The notes: generated by a model not told the origin, from the letters alone. A stretch of DNA of 64,000 nucleotides from CAZPUS01 sp964589825 (GCA_964589825.1 CAZPUS010000014.1:1-64000), one strand, 5' to 3'. Positions 52,719 through 62,381 are shown, numbered from the stretch's first letter. Numbers and translations: made by a program.

Positions 52719-53438
52719 GTGCATAACGCCATACTTTTCGGTCCTGTCACCTCGCGCAGGCTCGGACGTTCGCTTGGTGTCAACCTCGTAACGGGCAAAA
52801 CATGCTCGCTGGACTGCATCTACTGCGAATGCGGATGTACCGAACAGCTCACCCTCGAACGAAAAGAGTATGTACCGGTAGAGTATGTACTCCGGGAACT
52901 TGACGAGCTGCTTTCGAAAAGCCCGCAACTCGACTACCTTACCTTTGGTGGCGACGGAGAACCGACACTGCATTCCGGATTCGGGGAGATTTCACGATGG
53001 TGCGCACGCCTCTATCCGCACTATAAACGTGCGCTGCTCACTAATGCGACACTTTTCTTTCTCAAAGAGGTCCGCCGGGATGCCGCTACGTTCGACGTAG
53101 TCCTCCCCTCACTCGATGCCGTCACGCAGGAGGCCTTTGAGACGATCAATCGTCCGGCTCCGGGCTGCACAGTACACAGCCTCATCGAAGGTATCCATGC
53201 ATTTTCCAAAGAGTTCAGCGGCCAATTATGGATAGAATATTTCGTGATTCCGGGCATTAACGATTCCGCCGATCAAATCGCGACCCTGCGCGATGTACTG
53301 CACCGGATACGTCCTGCCAGAGTTCAGCTTAACCGTCTGGCCAGACCACCGGCACAGCAGGATGTCGTTACCACTTCGGATGTGGTTATGGAACGCATTG
53401 CACGCCAGCTTACCGGACTACCGGTCGAAATATTGTAA
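52719..53438 (+). CDS. Radical SAM protein (YfkA/YfkB-like, wyosine-base superfamily)
   Basis: 239 residues. The GTG at 52719 has AAAAAGGA six bases upstream. GPVTSRRLGRSLGVNLV precedes the cluster motif Cys29-x3-Cys33-x2-Cys36, which is the usual opening of this group. YLTFGGDGEPTLH follows. The substrate is unknown. It is transcribed away from the other radical SAM gene. Confidence 0.86.
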   Translation: MHNAILFGPVTSRRLGRSLGVNLVTGKTCSLDCIYCECGCTEQLTLERKEYVPVEYVLRELDELLSKSPQLDYLTFGGDGEPTLHSGFGEISRWCARLYPHYKRALLTNATLFFLKEVRRDAATFDVVLPSLDAVTQEAFETINRPAPGCTVHSLIEGIHAFSKEFSGQLWIEYFVIPGINDSADQIATLRDVLHRIRPARVQLNRLARPPAQQDVVTTSDVVMERIARQLTGLPVEIL

Positions 53439-53509
53439 TGCCTTTTCTTTATTATTACCTGGCTATTAGTGCCAAAAGTACCTGATGCACCCATTAACGT
53501 ATTTTTTAC

Positions 53510-53532
53510 GCAGCACGCATCGCTTGTGCTGC
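53510..53532. promoter_or_regulatory. Inverted repeat upstream of nikR (candidate operator)
   Basis: GCAGCAC and GTGCTGC are perfect inverted seven-base arms separated by nine bases. They lie 27 bases before the nikR start. Position and symmetry suit an autoregulatory operator, but the sequence is not the Escherichia coli NikR site (GTATGA...TCATAC). A hairpin in the leader is the alternative. Confidence 0.35.
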
Positions 53533-53559
53533 ACGCACATCATTTAAAGGATTATCACA

Positions 53560-53976
53560 ATGGCTTCCGGACTCGTACGCTTCGGCGTATCTCTCGAACA
53601 GTCTCTGCTGAACAGATTCGATACGTACCTCGAAACCCATAACTACAACAACCGCAGCGAAGCGATTCGCGATCTCATACGCAATGAACTGATACAGCAG
53701 GAATGGAAGAGCGATCGCGAGGTCGCAGGGGCAATCTCGTTTATCTACGATCATCACAAGCACGAACTCATGCATACCGTCACCTCTGTGCAGCATGATT
53801 TTCACGACATCGTCATTTCAACACAGCACATACATCTGGATCACGACAATTGCTTTGAAATGATCGCGCTCAAGGGAACACCCGATCGCGCCCAAAAGCT
53901 CTATCATATGCTCAAGGCGACCAAAGGCGTCAAACACGCCTCTCTCACCATGTCGAGTACCGGCAGGGAACTCTGA
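53560..53976 (+). CDS. nikR: NikR-family nickel-responsive regulator
   Basis: 138 residues. An N-terminal ribbon-helix-helix DNA-binding domain (LVRFGVSLEQSLLNRFDTYL) is joined to a C-terminal ACT-like metal domain. The high-affinity nickel ligands are His79, His90, His92 and Cys98, with the same spacing as the E. coli residues 76, 87, 89 and 95. It should repress target genes when nickel is sufficient. No nickel transporter or nickel enzyme is adjacent, so targets lie elsewhere unless it controls its neighbour. AAAGG precedes the ATG. Confidence 0.92.
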   Translation: MASGLVRFGVSLEQSLLNRFDTYLETHNYNNRSEAIRDLIRNELIQQEWKSDREVAGAISFIYDHHKHELMHTVTSVQHDFHDIVISTQHIHLDHDNCFEMIALKGTPDRAQKLYHMLKATKGVKHASLTMSSTGREL

Positions 53977-54129
53977 CAGCACTCTGCGTACACGAAGAAA
54001 GAAGGCCGGGGGTCAAATACACGGTGCCGGATTCCGATATAGATATTGTACCATGGCTTCACATATGGTATAATTTATCCTGAAGCCGGCTGCAGCATCA
54101 TTTTATTACCTGCGTACTCTGATTCTGTT

Positions 54130-57123
54130 ATGCGACATTTGCCATTTTGTATGATATTCGTTTTAACGTTGGTCACCGCACTCGTTTTTCCACCTCTTTC
54201 GTCCGCACAGCAGCTCGAGTGGTATAAAGATCTGACGGGTGAAAACAGCGGGCATACGGTATGTAATTTTCTTACCATCCCGGTAAATGCCGTCGAATTA
54301 TCCCGCGGCAGTGTCTCTCTCACCTCCTCCCCCTCCGCTCATCCCGGATTTGCCGCCTCGAGCGCATTTGCCATATACGAACGTACCGGGATCGACCATG
54401 TCGAGTGGCTCATGGGCCTGCGCAATGAATTCATCGGGGGTATACGTCCCGTTGTCGGATTCGGTGCGCTGAGTGCGTATTCTCATCTTTTTACTTCCGG
54501 TGCCATCCGGAATGCACGCACCATCGACGAAACACGTGCGTCCGCATTCAGCTCGGATGTTGCACTGGGGGTAAATGTCGCACGGCAGCTCTATTTCGAG
54601 CGTATCGCCGCCGGGGGCTCGATTTACGGAATCCAGAGCATGCTCGCCGGAACCCATGCCAGAACGGTGGCGGGAGCCTGCGATGTACAGATCCGATATC
54701 CGTGGGTGCGCGCGCGTGCCTACTGTACCCATATTTCCCCGGGAATCAGCTATAACGATACGATGGAAGCCCTGCCCACGACAGCAGGTCTGGCACTGGG
54801 TGTTGCAACACCTTCAAGGAAATCGCTCACCGACACCGTGCGCACCGTTTCCTGGGATATAAGCACCGGAGTCGCAAAAAGTGCCGATCAACCGCTGACC
54901 ATGGCTTTGAGCGGTTCATGCCGTCCTCTCAAGCCTCTCACATTCATGGCGGGATATAGCTATCTATACGGCACCCAACCCGGATTGGAAGGACTGGGAA
55001 TCGGTGTCGAATTCGCCACGCAGCGCTATCGTGCCGGCGCAGGCTGGAAATACCAGTCACCACAATTCGGATCGGTATGGAGCGTAAGCTGCGGCATGCG
55101 CTTTGCAAAGCGAAAGCCCACCGAAGCGATGGAATTTCTTAGACTCGCACAGCGTGCATTCGACAATAATCGCTACCACCGCACCATTACCCATGCACGA
55201 AAAGCGATCGAACTCAACCCTGAACTGTGGCAGGCACATTCGCTCATATCCCGTTCACTCGCCGCGATTAAAAAAAGAAAAGGCGAGGTTATCGGCCTGA
55301 TATATGCGGGCAACAACAACGGAACCATCCTTCCCGTCATCGAGGGAAACAGGGAAATCGGCGGTATAGGACGGCAGTCGGGCGCCATGCAGCAGCTTCG
55401 TAACCGCTATGCTCACAGTATCGTACTGAATGCGGGACACAATCTCGGCTCCAGCACCTACCCCGGAAAGGCGAAACTGCTAAAACTGCTCTATGAACGA
55501 AGCGGCACCGATGCAGTGGGCTATTCATCCGATATCGCGCATTTCGGTACGGCCCGCTACTTCACCATTGTGGGTTCACGGAATATCCCTCATGTGGGAA
55601 CAGACATTCGCAATAATGAAGTAACGGCATCGCTGCTGCACACCGAGGGACCGTGTACCTTTCTGCTTATGGGGATAAGCGCTGCAGCCGGTACAAAGGC
55701 ACAGGAAAAAATGCCGCAGATTAAAGAAACACTTCTGCAGTATAAAGAAAAAAGCGATGTGACGATCCTTATCTCTGAAACGCCGTGGGAGCACATAGAA
55801 GCATATGCCGCACTTACGCCGTCGATAGACATCATACTCTGCAGCGCTGTTTCGCAGCTGTTTTATACTCCGATTCAACTTCACAACACCACGATACTCT
55901 CCTGCGGAGATTCGGGTAAATACGTGGGCGACTGTGCCCTGCAGCTTAATGAAAACGGGCGCATGATCGCACATGACAACAGGCTGGTGCCGCTCGATCA
56001 GACGGTAGCGCAGGATACATACCTCACCGAGCTCAGTCAAAAAATCGCCACAAAAATCGCACTCGCCCGAAAAGGGATCGATACATTGAATCTCTTTTCT
56101 CATTTCAGCGAGGGGATATTCACGTTTCAATCCGACAGGTTCGGTCCACCCGCGCTTTTTCTCAAAATCATGCATTCGTATTCGGAATATCCCCTCACCG
56201 ATACGTCCAGGTATTGCTTCAACCCCCGGATCGCACCCGATATGCGCCACCTCTGCTATATCCGTGCCGCCGACAGCACCTTTGACCATGGCGATGCCGT
56301 TATAAGCGACATGAGCGCATCGCGAAGGCGGCATATCTGCCCCGGACTGGATGTCCGGGATCTCGCCTATACGCCGCAGGGAGACTGGCTCTACCTGTGC
56401 GCCTCCGACTCAGGCACCACAGATACCGATATCTTCCGCATGCGTCCGGATGCGGTACATGGCACCCCCCTTATCGCCTGGGACGGCAGCGATGAAGCGT
56501 GGATGAGCTTCTGCAAAAATGATGAACGCATGGCATTCTGTTCCAATCGCGACAACGACTACTGGCAGGTATACATCAGCGCACGCGACGCCACCAAACC
56601 CATACGTATTTCCGCATCCGATGCCAACAATATCAAACCGGAATTCAACCGCAGCGGGACTCGAATCGCCTACTGCTCAGACTGGACAAATGCAATGGGA
56701 GTAATGGACCTTGTGGTATATCGTTTTTTCAATCGTAACAGACGCTTTGTCACGTCACAGGCATATGTGCACGACTACTGCTGGCTCGGGGACGACCATA
56801 CAATTATCTACAGCGCAGGCGAGAATACCCGCAGGCTTTACTCTCTCGACATCCGTACCGGTGAATCGAAGCGGCTTTTTGCCGCCGAATCGTCCGAATC
56901 GAATGATTCGACAAAAGCGCACGGGGCAATCACCTCATACGAAGAACTGCATCCGCGTATGATTACCTGGAAAAAGCGGCGCCGGATTCTCTATACGCGT
57001 AAATATCAGGATGGAAGTTCGAAAATATACATGGTCAATACTGACGGCAGCAAAGATATCCCGATCATTACCAGCCAGGGAAATTCGCGACTGCCGCGAC
57101 GGTTTATGGGAGAAATACTATAG
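54130..57123 (+). CDS. Multidomain exported protein: PorV-like barrel, TPR, degenerate 5'-nucleotidase fold, TolB-like propeller
   Basis: 997 residues from the ATG at 54130 with a signal peptide ending SSAQQ. Residues about 35-325 resemble the PorV/PorQ outer-membrane barrel family (NFLTIPVNAVELSRGSVSL, then repeated glycine-rich strands). A TPR pair lies near 335-380 (AQRAFDNNRYHRTITHARKA). From about 385, VIGLIYAGNNNGTILPVIEG to HSIVLNAGHNLGSS follows the 5'-nucleotidase/metallophosphoesterase pattern. The metal ligands are replaced: NNNG instead of NDxHG, and NAGH instead of DAGD. The last 300 residues are a WD40/TolB-type propeller (IAYCSDWTNAMGVMDLVVY, YSLDIRTGESKRLF). The 3' end overlaps the convergent Smr gene by 20 bases. 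The function is unknown; a non-catalytic envelope scaffold is my inference. Confidence 0.68.
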   Translation: MRHLPFCMIFVLTLVTALVFPPLSSAQQLEWYKDLTGENSGHTVCNFLTIPVNAVELSRGSVSLTSSPSAHPGFAASSAFAIYERTGIDHVEWLMGLRNEFIGGIRPVVGFGALSAYSHLFTSGAIRNARTIDETRASAFSSDVALGVNVARQLYFERIAAGGSIYGIQSMLAGTHARTVAGACDVQIRYPWVRARAYCTHISPGISYNDTMEALPTTAGLALGVATPSRKSLTDTVRTVSWDISTGVAKSADQPLTMALSGSCRPLKPLTFMAGYSYLYGTQPGLEGLGIGVEFATQRYRAGAGWKYQSPQFGSVWSVSCGMRFAKRKPTEAMEFLRLAQRAFDNNRYHRTITHARKAIELNPELWQAHSLISRSLAAIKKRKGEVIGLIYAGNNNGTILPVIEGNREIGGIGRQSGAMQQLRNRYAHSIVLNAGHNLGSSTYPGKAKLLKLLYERSGTDAVGYSSDIAHFGTARYFTIVGSRNIPHVGTDIRNNEVTASLLHTEGPCTFLLMGISAAAGTKAQEKMPQIKETLLQYKEKSDVTILISETPWEHIEAYAALTPSIDIILCSAVSQLFYTPIQLHNTTILSCGDSGKYVGDCALQLNENGRMIAHDNRLVPLDQTVAQDTYLTELSQKIATKIALARKGIDTLNLFSHFSEGIFTFQSDRFGPPALFLKIMHSYSEYPLTDTSRYCFNPRIAPDMRHLCYIRAADSTFDHGDAVISDMSASRRRHICPGLDVRDLAYTPQGDWLYLCASDSGTTDTDIFRMRPDAVHGTPLIAWDGSDEAWMSFCKNDERMAFCSNRDNDYWQVYISARDATKPIRISASDANNIKPEFNRSGTRIAYCSDWTNAMGVMDLVVYRFFNRNRRFVTSQAYVHDYCWLGDDHTIIYSAGENTRRLYSLDIRTGESKRLFAAESSESNDSTKAHGAITSYEELHPRMITWKKRRRILYTRKYQDGSSKIYMVNTDGSKDIPIITSQGNSRLPRRFMGEIL

Positions 57124-57514
57124 TTGCGCCCATCCCCCCTTCATTCGGTTTTGCGGGACGCCATCCTTGTATCCGGTCACGCAGTTTTCCTTCGAGCAGC
57201 TCACGAACCGCCGGCTTCAGAACGGGGGCTTCCTCGGCATGCCTGGCATGAAGTCCCCGCCCATGGATAATGCACAATTGCCGCACTCCCTCACGCGCGG
57301 CGCTGTCGACCGTATCGGTTATTAATGTTATGCTCTGAGCCACCGTCATTCCGTGCAGATCAAGTACCCGGCTCACGGGTTTCTTTTTTTGCCGGAGTTT
57401 TTCACGGCTCTCACCTTTATAGGCAGGAGAAAAAGAATCCTTATTCTCGATACCGTGCACATCCAGATATCGATATATTTCATCGTGGCCGTGGTCTTTA
57501 TCCGATGGTCTCAT
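57104..57514 (-). CDS. Smr-domain protein
   Basis: 136 residues. The Smr domain covers the C-terminal half with its motifs LDLHGMTVAQSI, CIIHGRGLHA and GGMGATIVFLP. Smr domains nick or cleave nucleic acids in MutS2 and in stand-alone proteins linked to ribosome or mRNA quality control. The N-terminal half is charged and unassigned. It converges on the multidomain gene. The tgt gene lies upstream on the same strand, about 160 bases away. Confidence 0.85.
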   Translation of the reverse strand: MRPSDKDHGHDEIYRYLDVHGIENKDSFSPAYKGESREKLRQKKKPVSRVLDLHGMTVAQSITLITDTVDSAAREGVRQLCIIHGRGLHARHAEEAPVLKPAVRELLEGKLRDRIQGWRPAKPNEGGMGATIVFLP

Positions 57515-57676
57515 GTCGATTTCTTTGTAACAGATGTCTATACGCTGCGTACCAAAACATTCATTCCGCTGTTTTGCCTGTGCGGGGAAAAGCCGAAAAA
57601 CCTATGCGTACCAACAGATCGATGAGATCGATTTCCACCGTTCGGATCCGTTTACTCAGCACCAGCGCACGCAGAC

Positions 57677-58816
57677 CTATTCTTCAAGCCGGGCGACGCA
57701 GTCATTTTTCCATTGTGTAAAGCTGCCTTCACCTATGCGGGCACGGGCCTGCCGTACCAGCTCCATATAAAAATGAATATTATGCAGGCTCATCATTCGT
57801 CCTGCAAGCTGTTCTCCCGCCATATACAAATGCCGTAAATAGGCTCTGCTGAATGTGCGGCAGGCATAACAGGTACAGGTGTCATCGATCGCGTGTTCGA
57901 AGTCGTAGCGATACTGCGCATTGCGGATATTCAGTTTTCCTTCCCAGGTAAATGCGCTTCCGTTTCGCGCATTGCGCGTTGGCAGCACACAGTCGAACAT
58001 ATCGATTCCGCGGGAAATACACTCGAGAATATCGGCCGGCTTGCCCACACCCATCAGATAGCGGGGTTTGTCCTGCGGAAGCAGCGACGCACTGTATCCG
58101 GCAATGTCGTACATAACCGGCCGCGGCTCCCCCACGGCACAGCCGCCGACCGCATACCCCACAAACCCCACGTCACACAGGGCATCGACACATTCCCGAC
58201 GCAATGTTTTATCGGTTCCGCCCTGCACAATCCCGAACAGAAGCTGTGAGCTTTTTCGTCGTTTCTGCAGCGCATCGAATGCCTCGCGGCAACGGCGTGC
58301 CCAGGCGATACTTCGCGTGACTGCCTGTGCCACGATTCTGCTCGAAGCCTGTGCACAGGGACATACATCGAACGCCATTATGATATCCGCACCGATATTA
58401 TATTCGATCTCCATAACCCGCTCGGGGGTAAAGAAATGGTTGCTGCCGTCGATATGTGATTTGAACGAGACGCCTTCATCACTTACCGTGGCGATATCGT
58501 TGAGGCTGTAAACCTGATAGCCTCCGCTGTCGGTGAGCATGGCATTGCTCCAGCCTGAAAAGGCATGAAGTCCCCCGGCCTGTGCAATGAGCGTATCGCC
58601 CGGCCTGAGGAAAAGATGATAGGCATTACCGAGAATAATGCTGCAGCCGCACGAGCAAAGCTCCCGGGGAGAGAGCGCTTTTACGCTTGCCTGTGTACCG
58701 ACCGGCATAAAGACGGGTGTCTCGATATCGGCATGCGCGGTATGCAGCAACCCCGCACGTGCAGCACAATCATGCTGTGTTGCATGCAATGTAAAATACG
58801 ATTCGAATTCACTCAT
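57677..58816 (-). CDS. tgt: tRNA-guanine transglycosylase (queuine tRNA-ribosyltransferase)
   Basis: 379 residues. It exchanges guanine-34 for preQ1 in tRNAs with GUN anticodons. LTDSGGYQ (Asp96) is the conserved acid/base motif. FDCVLPTRNARNG is the nucleophile segment. The zinc ligands are in CTCYACRTFSRAYLRHL. The length is standard. No queA or other queuosine genes are next to it. Confidence 0.95.
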   Translation of the reverse strand: MSEFESYFTLHATQHDCAARAGLLHTAHADIETPVFMPVGTQASVKALSPRELCSCGCSIILGNAYHLFLRPGDTLIAQAGGLHAFSGWSNAMLTDSGGYQVYSLNDIATVSDEGVSFKSHIDGSNHFFTPERVMEIEYNIGADIIMAFDVCPCAQASSRIVAQAVTRSIAWARRCREAFDALQKRRKSSQLLFGIVQGGTDKTLRRECVDALCDVGFVGYAVGGCAVGEPRPVMYDIAGYSASLLPQDKPRYLMGVGKPADILECISRGIDMFDCVLPTRNARNGSAFTWEGKLNIRNAQYRYDFEHAIDDTCTCYACRTFSRAYLRHLYMAGEQLAGRMMSLHNIHFYMELVRQARARIGEGSFTQWKNDCVARLEE

Positions 58817-58944
58817 ACGTTAAAAAATAGTTGACAGACCGGACAGTTTCCTAATTTTTCTTTTCACTTTAAGCTGACACACCATTTCCGGGGTGATAAA
58901 AACAGTCCGAATTTGCGTTATATTATACCACAAAGTAGTATTTT

Positions 58945-59096
58945 TACCTGAACTGATAGATTGTTTTGACGAAAGCTGCGATGAGCCGTACTTTTATAAT
59001 GATGGGTCAACCTTGTTGGCTGTCTCATTACTTTCGGGGACGCAAGAGCAGTGCGGATGGCAGTAGCTCTCGCGATCAAAATCAGTCAGTTGAGGT
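58945..59096 (+). mobile_element. Complete 152-bp copy of the MITE-like element, TSD TTT
   Basis: ACCTGAACTGATAGATTG at the left and CAGTCAGTTGAGGT at the right are inverted repeats that have drifted together away from the GAGCG consensus. Interior blocks GAAAGCTGCGATGAGCC, GTCAACCTTGTTGG and AGCAGTGCGGATGGCAGTAG match the reference. TTT flanks both ends (58942-58944 and 59097-59099), although a T run makes this duplication weaker evidence. It lies between the divergent tgt and trkA genes. Confidence 0.75.
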
Positions 59097-59150
59097 TTTG
59101 TTTTTTCTACAATCCGAATCGATCAGGATTATGAAAAGGAGCGTCCAACA

Positions 59151-60521
59151 TTGCATATTCTAATCGTCGGGGCAGGGACCGTCGGGTTCAGTCTGGCGGA
59201 AATACTCAGTACGCACGGTCATGTCATATCGGTGGTGGAAAGCGACCCCTCACTCTGCGATAATATAAACAGTAGTCTTGACGTGTTTACCATTAACGGC
59301 ACGGGAAGCAGTCCGTTGTCGCTGCAGAAAGCAGGTATTCACAAAGCGGACATTATCATTGCGGTTACCCCCAGCGACGAGCTCAACCTCCTTGTATGCG
59401 CATTCGCCAAACAGTACAAGGTAGAACGCAGAATTGCACGCATTGTTTCCGGTGAATACGTCGATCCGCAATCGGGTATCCACCTCGATGAAATCGGCGT
59501 GACAAATGTCATCGAACCGGAACAGGAAATCGTGAAAAACATCCTGCAGTACATTCAACTGCCTGGTGTGACGGAAACCGCCAATTTTCAGTCCGACAAT
59601 GTCTACCTGCGCGGCTACATTATACACGAAAAAATGCCGATTGCGCATAAAACACTGAGTGAAATAAACGAAATCGCTAATTCCTCGCCAATGCTTATCG
59701 TGGCGATAATCAGAAAAGGCGAAAGCGTGGTGCCGCACGGAAATCAGGTGCTTCTGCCCGGTGACGAGATCATCACTATAATGCCGAAAGATTCGTTTTC
59801 CACATTCCTTACGATGCTCGGAAAAACAAACAACAAAACACGAAAAGTAGTCATATCGGGCGATACCATTACCGCCATTCATCTCGCCAATGCTTTGAAA
59901 AAACGGGTGGAGCGCGTACTGCTTGTCGATCCGGTCGAAGCGCATGCCAAAAAAGCCGCCTCAGAACTGGACGATGTTGAAGTAATTCACGGTGATTGTA
60001 CCAAATCGGAAATTCTTCAGGAAATCAGGATAAAAAACACCTCGTTTTTTATTGCAGCCGGCAAGGATACCGAAGACAACGTAATGTCGGGGCTTCTTGC
60101 CAAAGCGGAAGGAGCGGGCGAAGTAATCGCAGTCAACAATTCAGCCCGGCACGCCAATCTTTTCCAGTCACTGGGGCTGGATCACATCATCAATCCGAGT
60201 AAAACGACCGCACAAAAGATTCTGGGCAGCATTCTTCGTCTGCCGATCAAATCATACCTGGGGCTCGATACGGTCAATATAGAAGTATTACGGATGATTG
60301 CGGAGAAAAACAGCAAAATCGTACGCAAGCCGCTGCGCGATCTTACCGGGCTGGTTAAAAAATCGGTAACCATCGGCGCGATCATGCGTGGTGATGAGGT
60401 GATCATTCCATTCGGCGAAACGACTATTCAGCCCGACGACGAAGTGATAATACTGTGCCCTAAAAAAGAGAGTACGTACGTGAATCGTCTTTTCAAATCG
60501 GGGCCGACCATTCCGGTCTAG
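59151..60521 (+). CDS. trkA: Trk potassium uptake regulatory subunit TrkA
   Basis: 456 residues from a TTG preceded by AAAAGGAG at 8 bases. It has two RCK modules. The first Rossmann motif is ILIVGAGTVGFSLAEIL and the second lies near KVVISGDTITAIHLANAL. Each is followed by a TrkA-C domain (the final one around KPLRDLTGLVKKSVTIGAIMRGDEV). It binds nucleotide at the membrane and gates TrkH. The partner gene trkH follows after 228 bases, which hold no gene. Confidence 0.95.
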   Translation: MHILIVGAGTVGFSLAEILSTHGHVISVVESDPSLCDNINSSLDVFTINGTGSSPLSLQKAGIHKADIIIAVTPSDELNLLVCAFAKQYKVERRIARIVSGEYVDPQSGIHLDEIGVTNVIEPEQEIVKNILQYIQLPGVTETANFQSDNVYLRGYIIHEKMPIAHKTLSEINEIANSSPMLIVAIIRKGESVVPHGNQVLLPGDEIITIMPKDSFSTFLTMLGKTNNKTRKVVISGDTITAIHLANALKKRVERVLLVDPVEAHAKKAASELDDVEVIHGDCTKSEILQEIRIKNTSFFIAAGKDTEDNVMSGLLAKAEGAGEVIAVNNSARHANLFQSLGLDHIINPSKTTAQKILGSILRLPIKSYLGLDTVNIEVLRMIAEKNSKIVRKPLRDLTGLVKKSVTIGAIMRGDEVIIPFGETTIQPDDEVIILCPKKESTYVNRLFKSGPTIPV

Positions 60522-60749
60522 CCTTGCCATCGCATCCGATGCTCCCGGATCACTCATGCGAATATCTGTCGATGCACTTTTGCCGGACCGTGACGTCTGG
60601 CATGCTACTGTAACGGGTACCGTACTGCCTCCCATTTTATATATTTACCGATCATTCGTACATACCACAATACTCTACACCACTCACTCCCTGACCGGAT
60701 TGGCAACCGCAAAAAGGCTCACCCATTCAATGCCGTCAAAGGAGAGATC

Positions 60750-62357
60750 GTGAATCACAGATTCGTTTTCTACTCTATCGGAAAACTGTTGCAGGTTCTT
60801 GCACTGGTGCTTCTGCTACCGCTGGTGGTAGCGATTATAGAGATCAAACCGCTTGTATTCCCTGCGGTGTTATATGCCCCGCAGGTTTCCGGCTTTATTA
60901 CCGCCATTATCAGCTCGCTTATCGTGGGAAGTGCACTTGCAGTGGCAAACAAAAAAGACGGCAAACACGGTGGTAGCACGCGGGAAGGATTCGCGATCGT
61001 CACCTTCGGCTGGCTCTTTTTTACCCTGTTCGGTGCGATACCGCTGTTCAGCTTTTTCATCTCGGAACTCTCCACCCTTTCGGTCACCGCACTCGGACAT
61101 GCGTTTACGGACGCATTTTTCGAAATAATGAGTGGATTTACCACCACCGGAGCAACTATTCTTACAAATGTAGAACATTACCCCAGAGGAATTCTTTTCT
61201 GGCGTAGCATGACTCACTGGCTCGGGGGAATGGGAATCGTGACGCTCACACTCGTCATATTCCCGACCTTCGGCATCGCGGCCTATCAGATGTTTCGCGG
61301 GGAAGTCCCGGGTCCCAGCACCGAACGACTCAGGCCCCGGCTGGCGCAGACCGCGTCGTTTCTCTGGGGTGTTTATGCTCTGCTTACGCTTATTGAATCC
61401 ATTCTGCTGGTACTGAGCGGAATGACGGTCTTCGACGCGCTCTGTCATGCATTCGGCACCATGGCAACCGGCGGGTTCTCGACCAGAAACGCATCAATCG
61501 GTGCCTACAACAGCAACATGGTCGACTGGATAGTTATCGTATTTATGTTTCTTGCCGGCATGAATTTCATTATTCATTACCAGGTAATCTTCAACCGCAA
61601 CGTGACACTCCTGTCCAAAAACAGGGAGTTTCGTTTTTATGCGGGTATTATAGGCTGCGCCATTGTCATCGGCACGATAATGCTTTACGTTGCGGGAGTA
61701 TCGTCCGAATCGCAGATAGAGAGCCGATATCGTCACGATCCGCTCACCGTGGAACAAATCGATGAAAAAATCGAGCAGGAATCGTATAAAACCCGCTCGC
61801 TTTATCAGACATTCCGACATGTAAGCTTTCAGGTAGTCTCGCTTGTAACCACCACGGGCTACTGTACCGCGGACTTTGACGTCTGGCCCGTTATGCTCCG
61901 GCTTCTTCTGCTGCTGCTGATGTTTTTTGGCGGCTGTGCAGGCTCTACGGGCGGTGGAATAAAAATGATACGGATTATGGTAGTACTCAAAACCGCATGG
62001 CGTGAAATCCGTATGATGATTCAGCCCCGTCTCGTATTGCCGGTCAAAATAGGCAAAAACGCACTCGATGAAAAGCGCGTCTCCAATATCATCGTCTTTT
62101 TTGCGCTGTTTGTCGTATTATTCGTCATTTTCAGCCTGTTGATGAGTACCATGATTCCCGACTTCACTACCGCCATATCGACGGTGGTCTCGACTATGTG
62201 TAACATCGGCCCCGGATTGTCGGGTATCGGGGCATACGAAACCTATTCCTGGATACCCACCGGCGGCAAATGGATCCTCATCATGTGCATGCTGCTGGGC
62301 CGACTCGAAATATTCACCGTAATTATCGCGTTCGCCCCCGCGTCGTGGAAACGATAA
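60750..62357 (+). CDS. trkH: Trk potassium transporter channel subunit TrkH
   Basis: 535 residues from a GTG with AGGAGA upstream. Four pore repeats with selectivity-filter segments are visible: GFTTTGATI, ATGGFSTRN, TTTGYCTADF and NIGPGLSGI. Many membrane segments and the conserved SMTHWLGGMGIVTL and FGGCAGSTGGGIKMIR agree. It carries potassium across the inner membrane together with TrkA. Confidence 0.95.
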   Translation: MNHRFVFYSIGKLLQVLALVLLLPLVVAIIEIKPLVFPAVLYAPQVSGFITAIISSLIVGSALAVANKKDGKHGGSTREGFAIVTFGWLFFTLFGAIPLFSFFISELSTLSVTALGHAFTDAFFEIMSGFTTTGATILTNVEHYPRGILFWRSMTHWLGGMGIVTLTLVIFPTFGIAAYQMFRGEVPGPSTERLRPRLAQTASFLWGVYALLTLIESILLVLSGMTVFDALCHAFGTMATGGFSTRNASIGAYNSNMVDWIVIVFMFLAGMNFIIHYQVIFNRNVTLLSKNREFRFYAGIIGCAIVIGTIMLYVAGVSSESQIESRYRHDPLTVEQIDEKIEQESYKTRSLYQTFRHVSFQVVSLVTTTGYCTADFDVWPVMLRLLLLLLMFFGGCAGSTGGGIKMIRIMVVLKTAWREIRMMIQPRLVLPVKIGKNALDEKRVSNIIVFFALFVVLFVIFSLLMSTMIPDFTTAISTVVSTMCNIGPGLSGIGAYETYSWIPTGGKWILIMCMLLGRLEIFTVIIAFAPASWKR

Positions 62358-62381
62358 CCCGCTTCCCCGGAAAGATCACTC

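Noticed and set aside
55576..56334. Minus-strand open frame of 252 codons
   Set aside because: Antisense to the multidomain protein gene, with no ribosome site or recognisable domains.
59250..59945. Minus-strand open frame of 231 codons
   Set aside because: Antisense to trkA; no protein family features.
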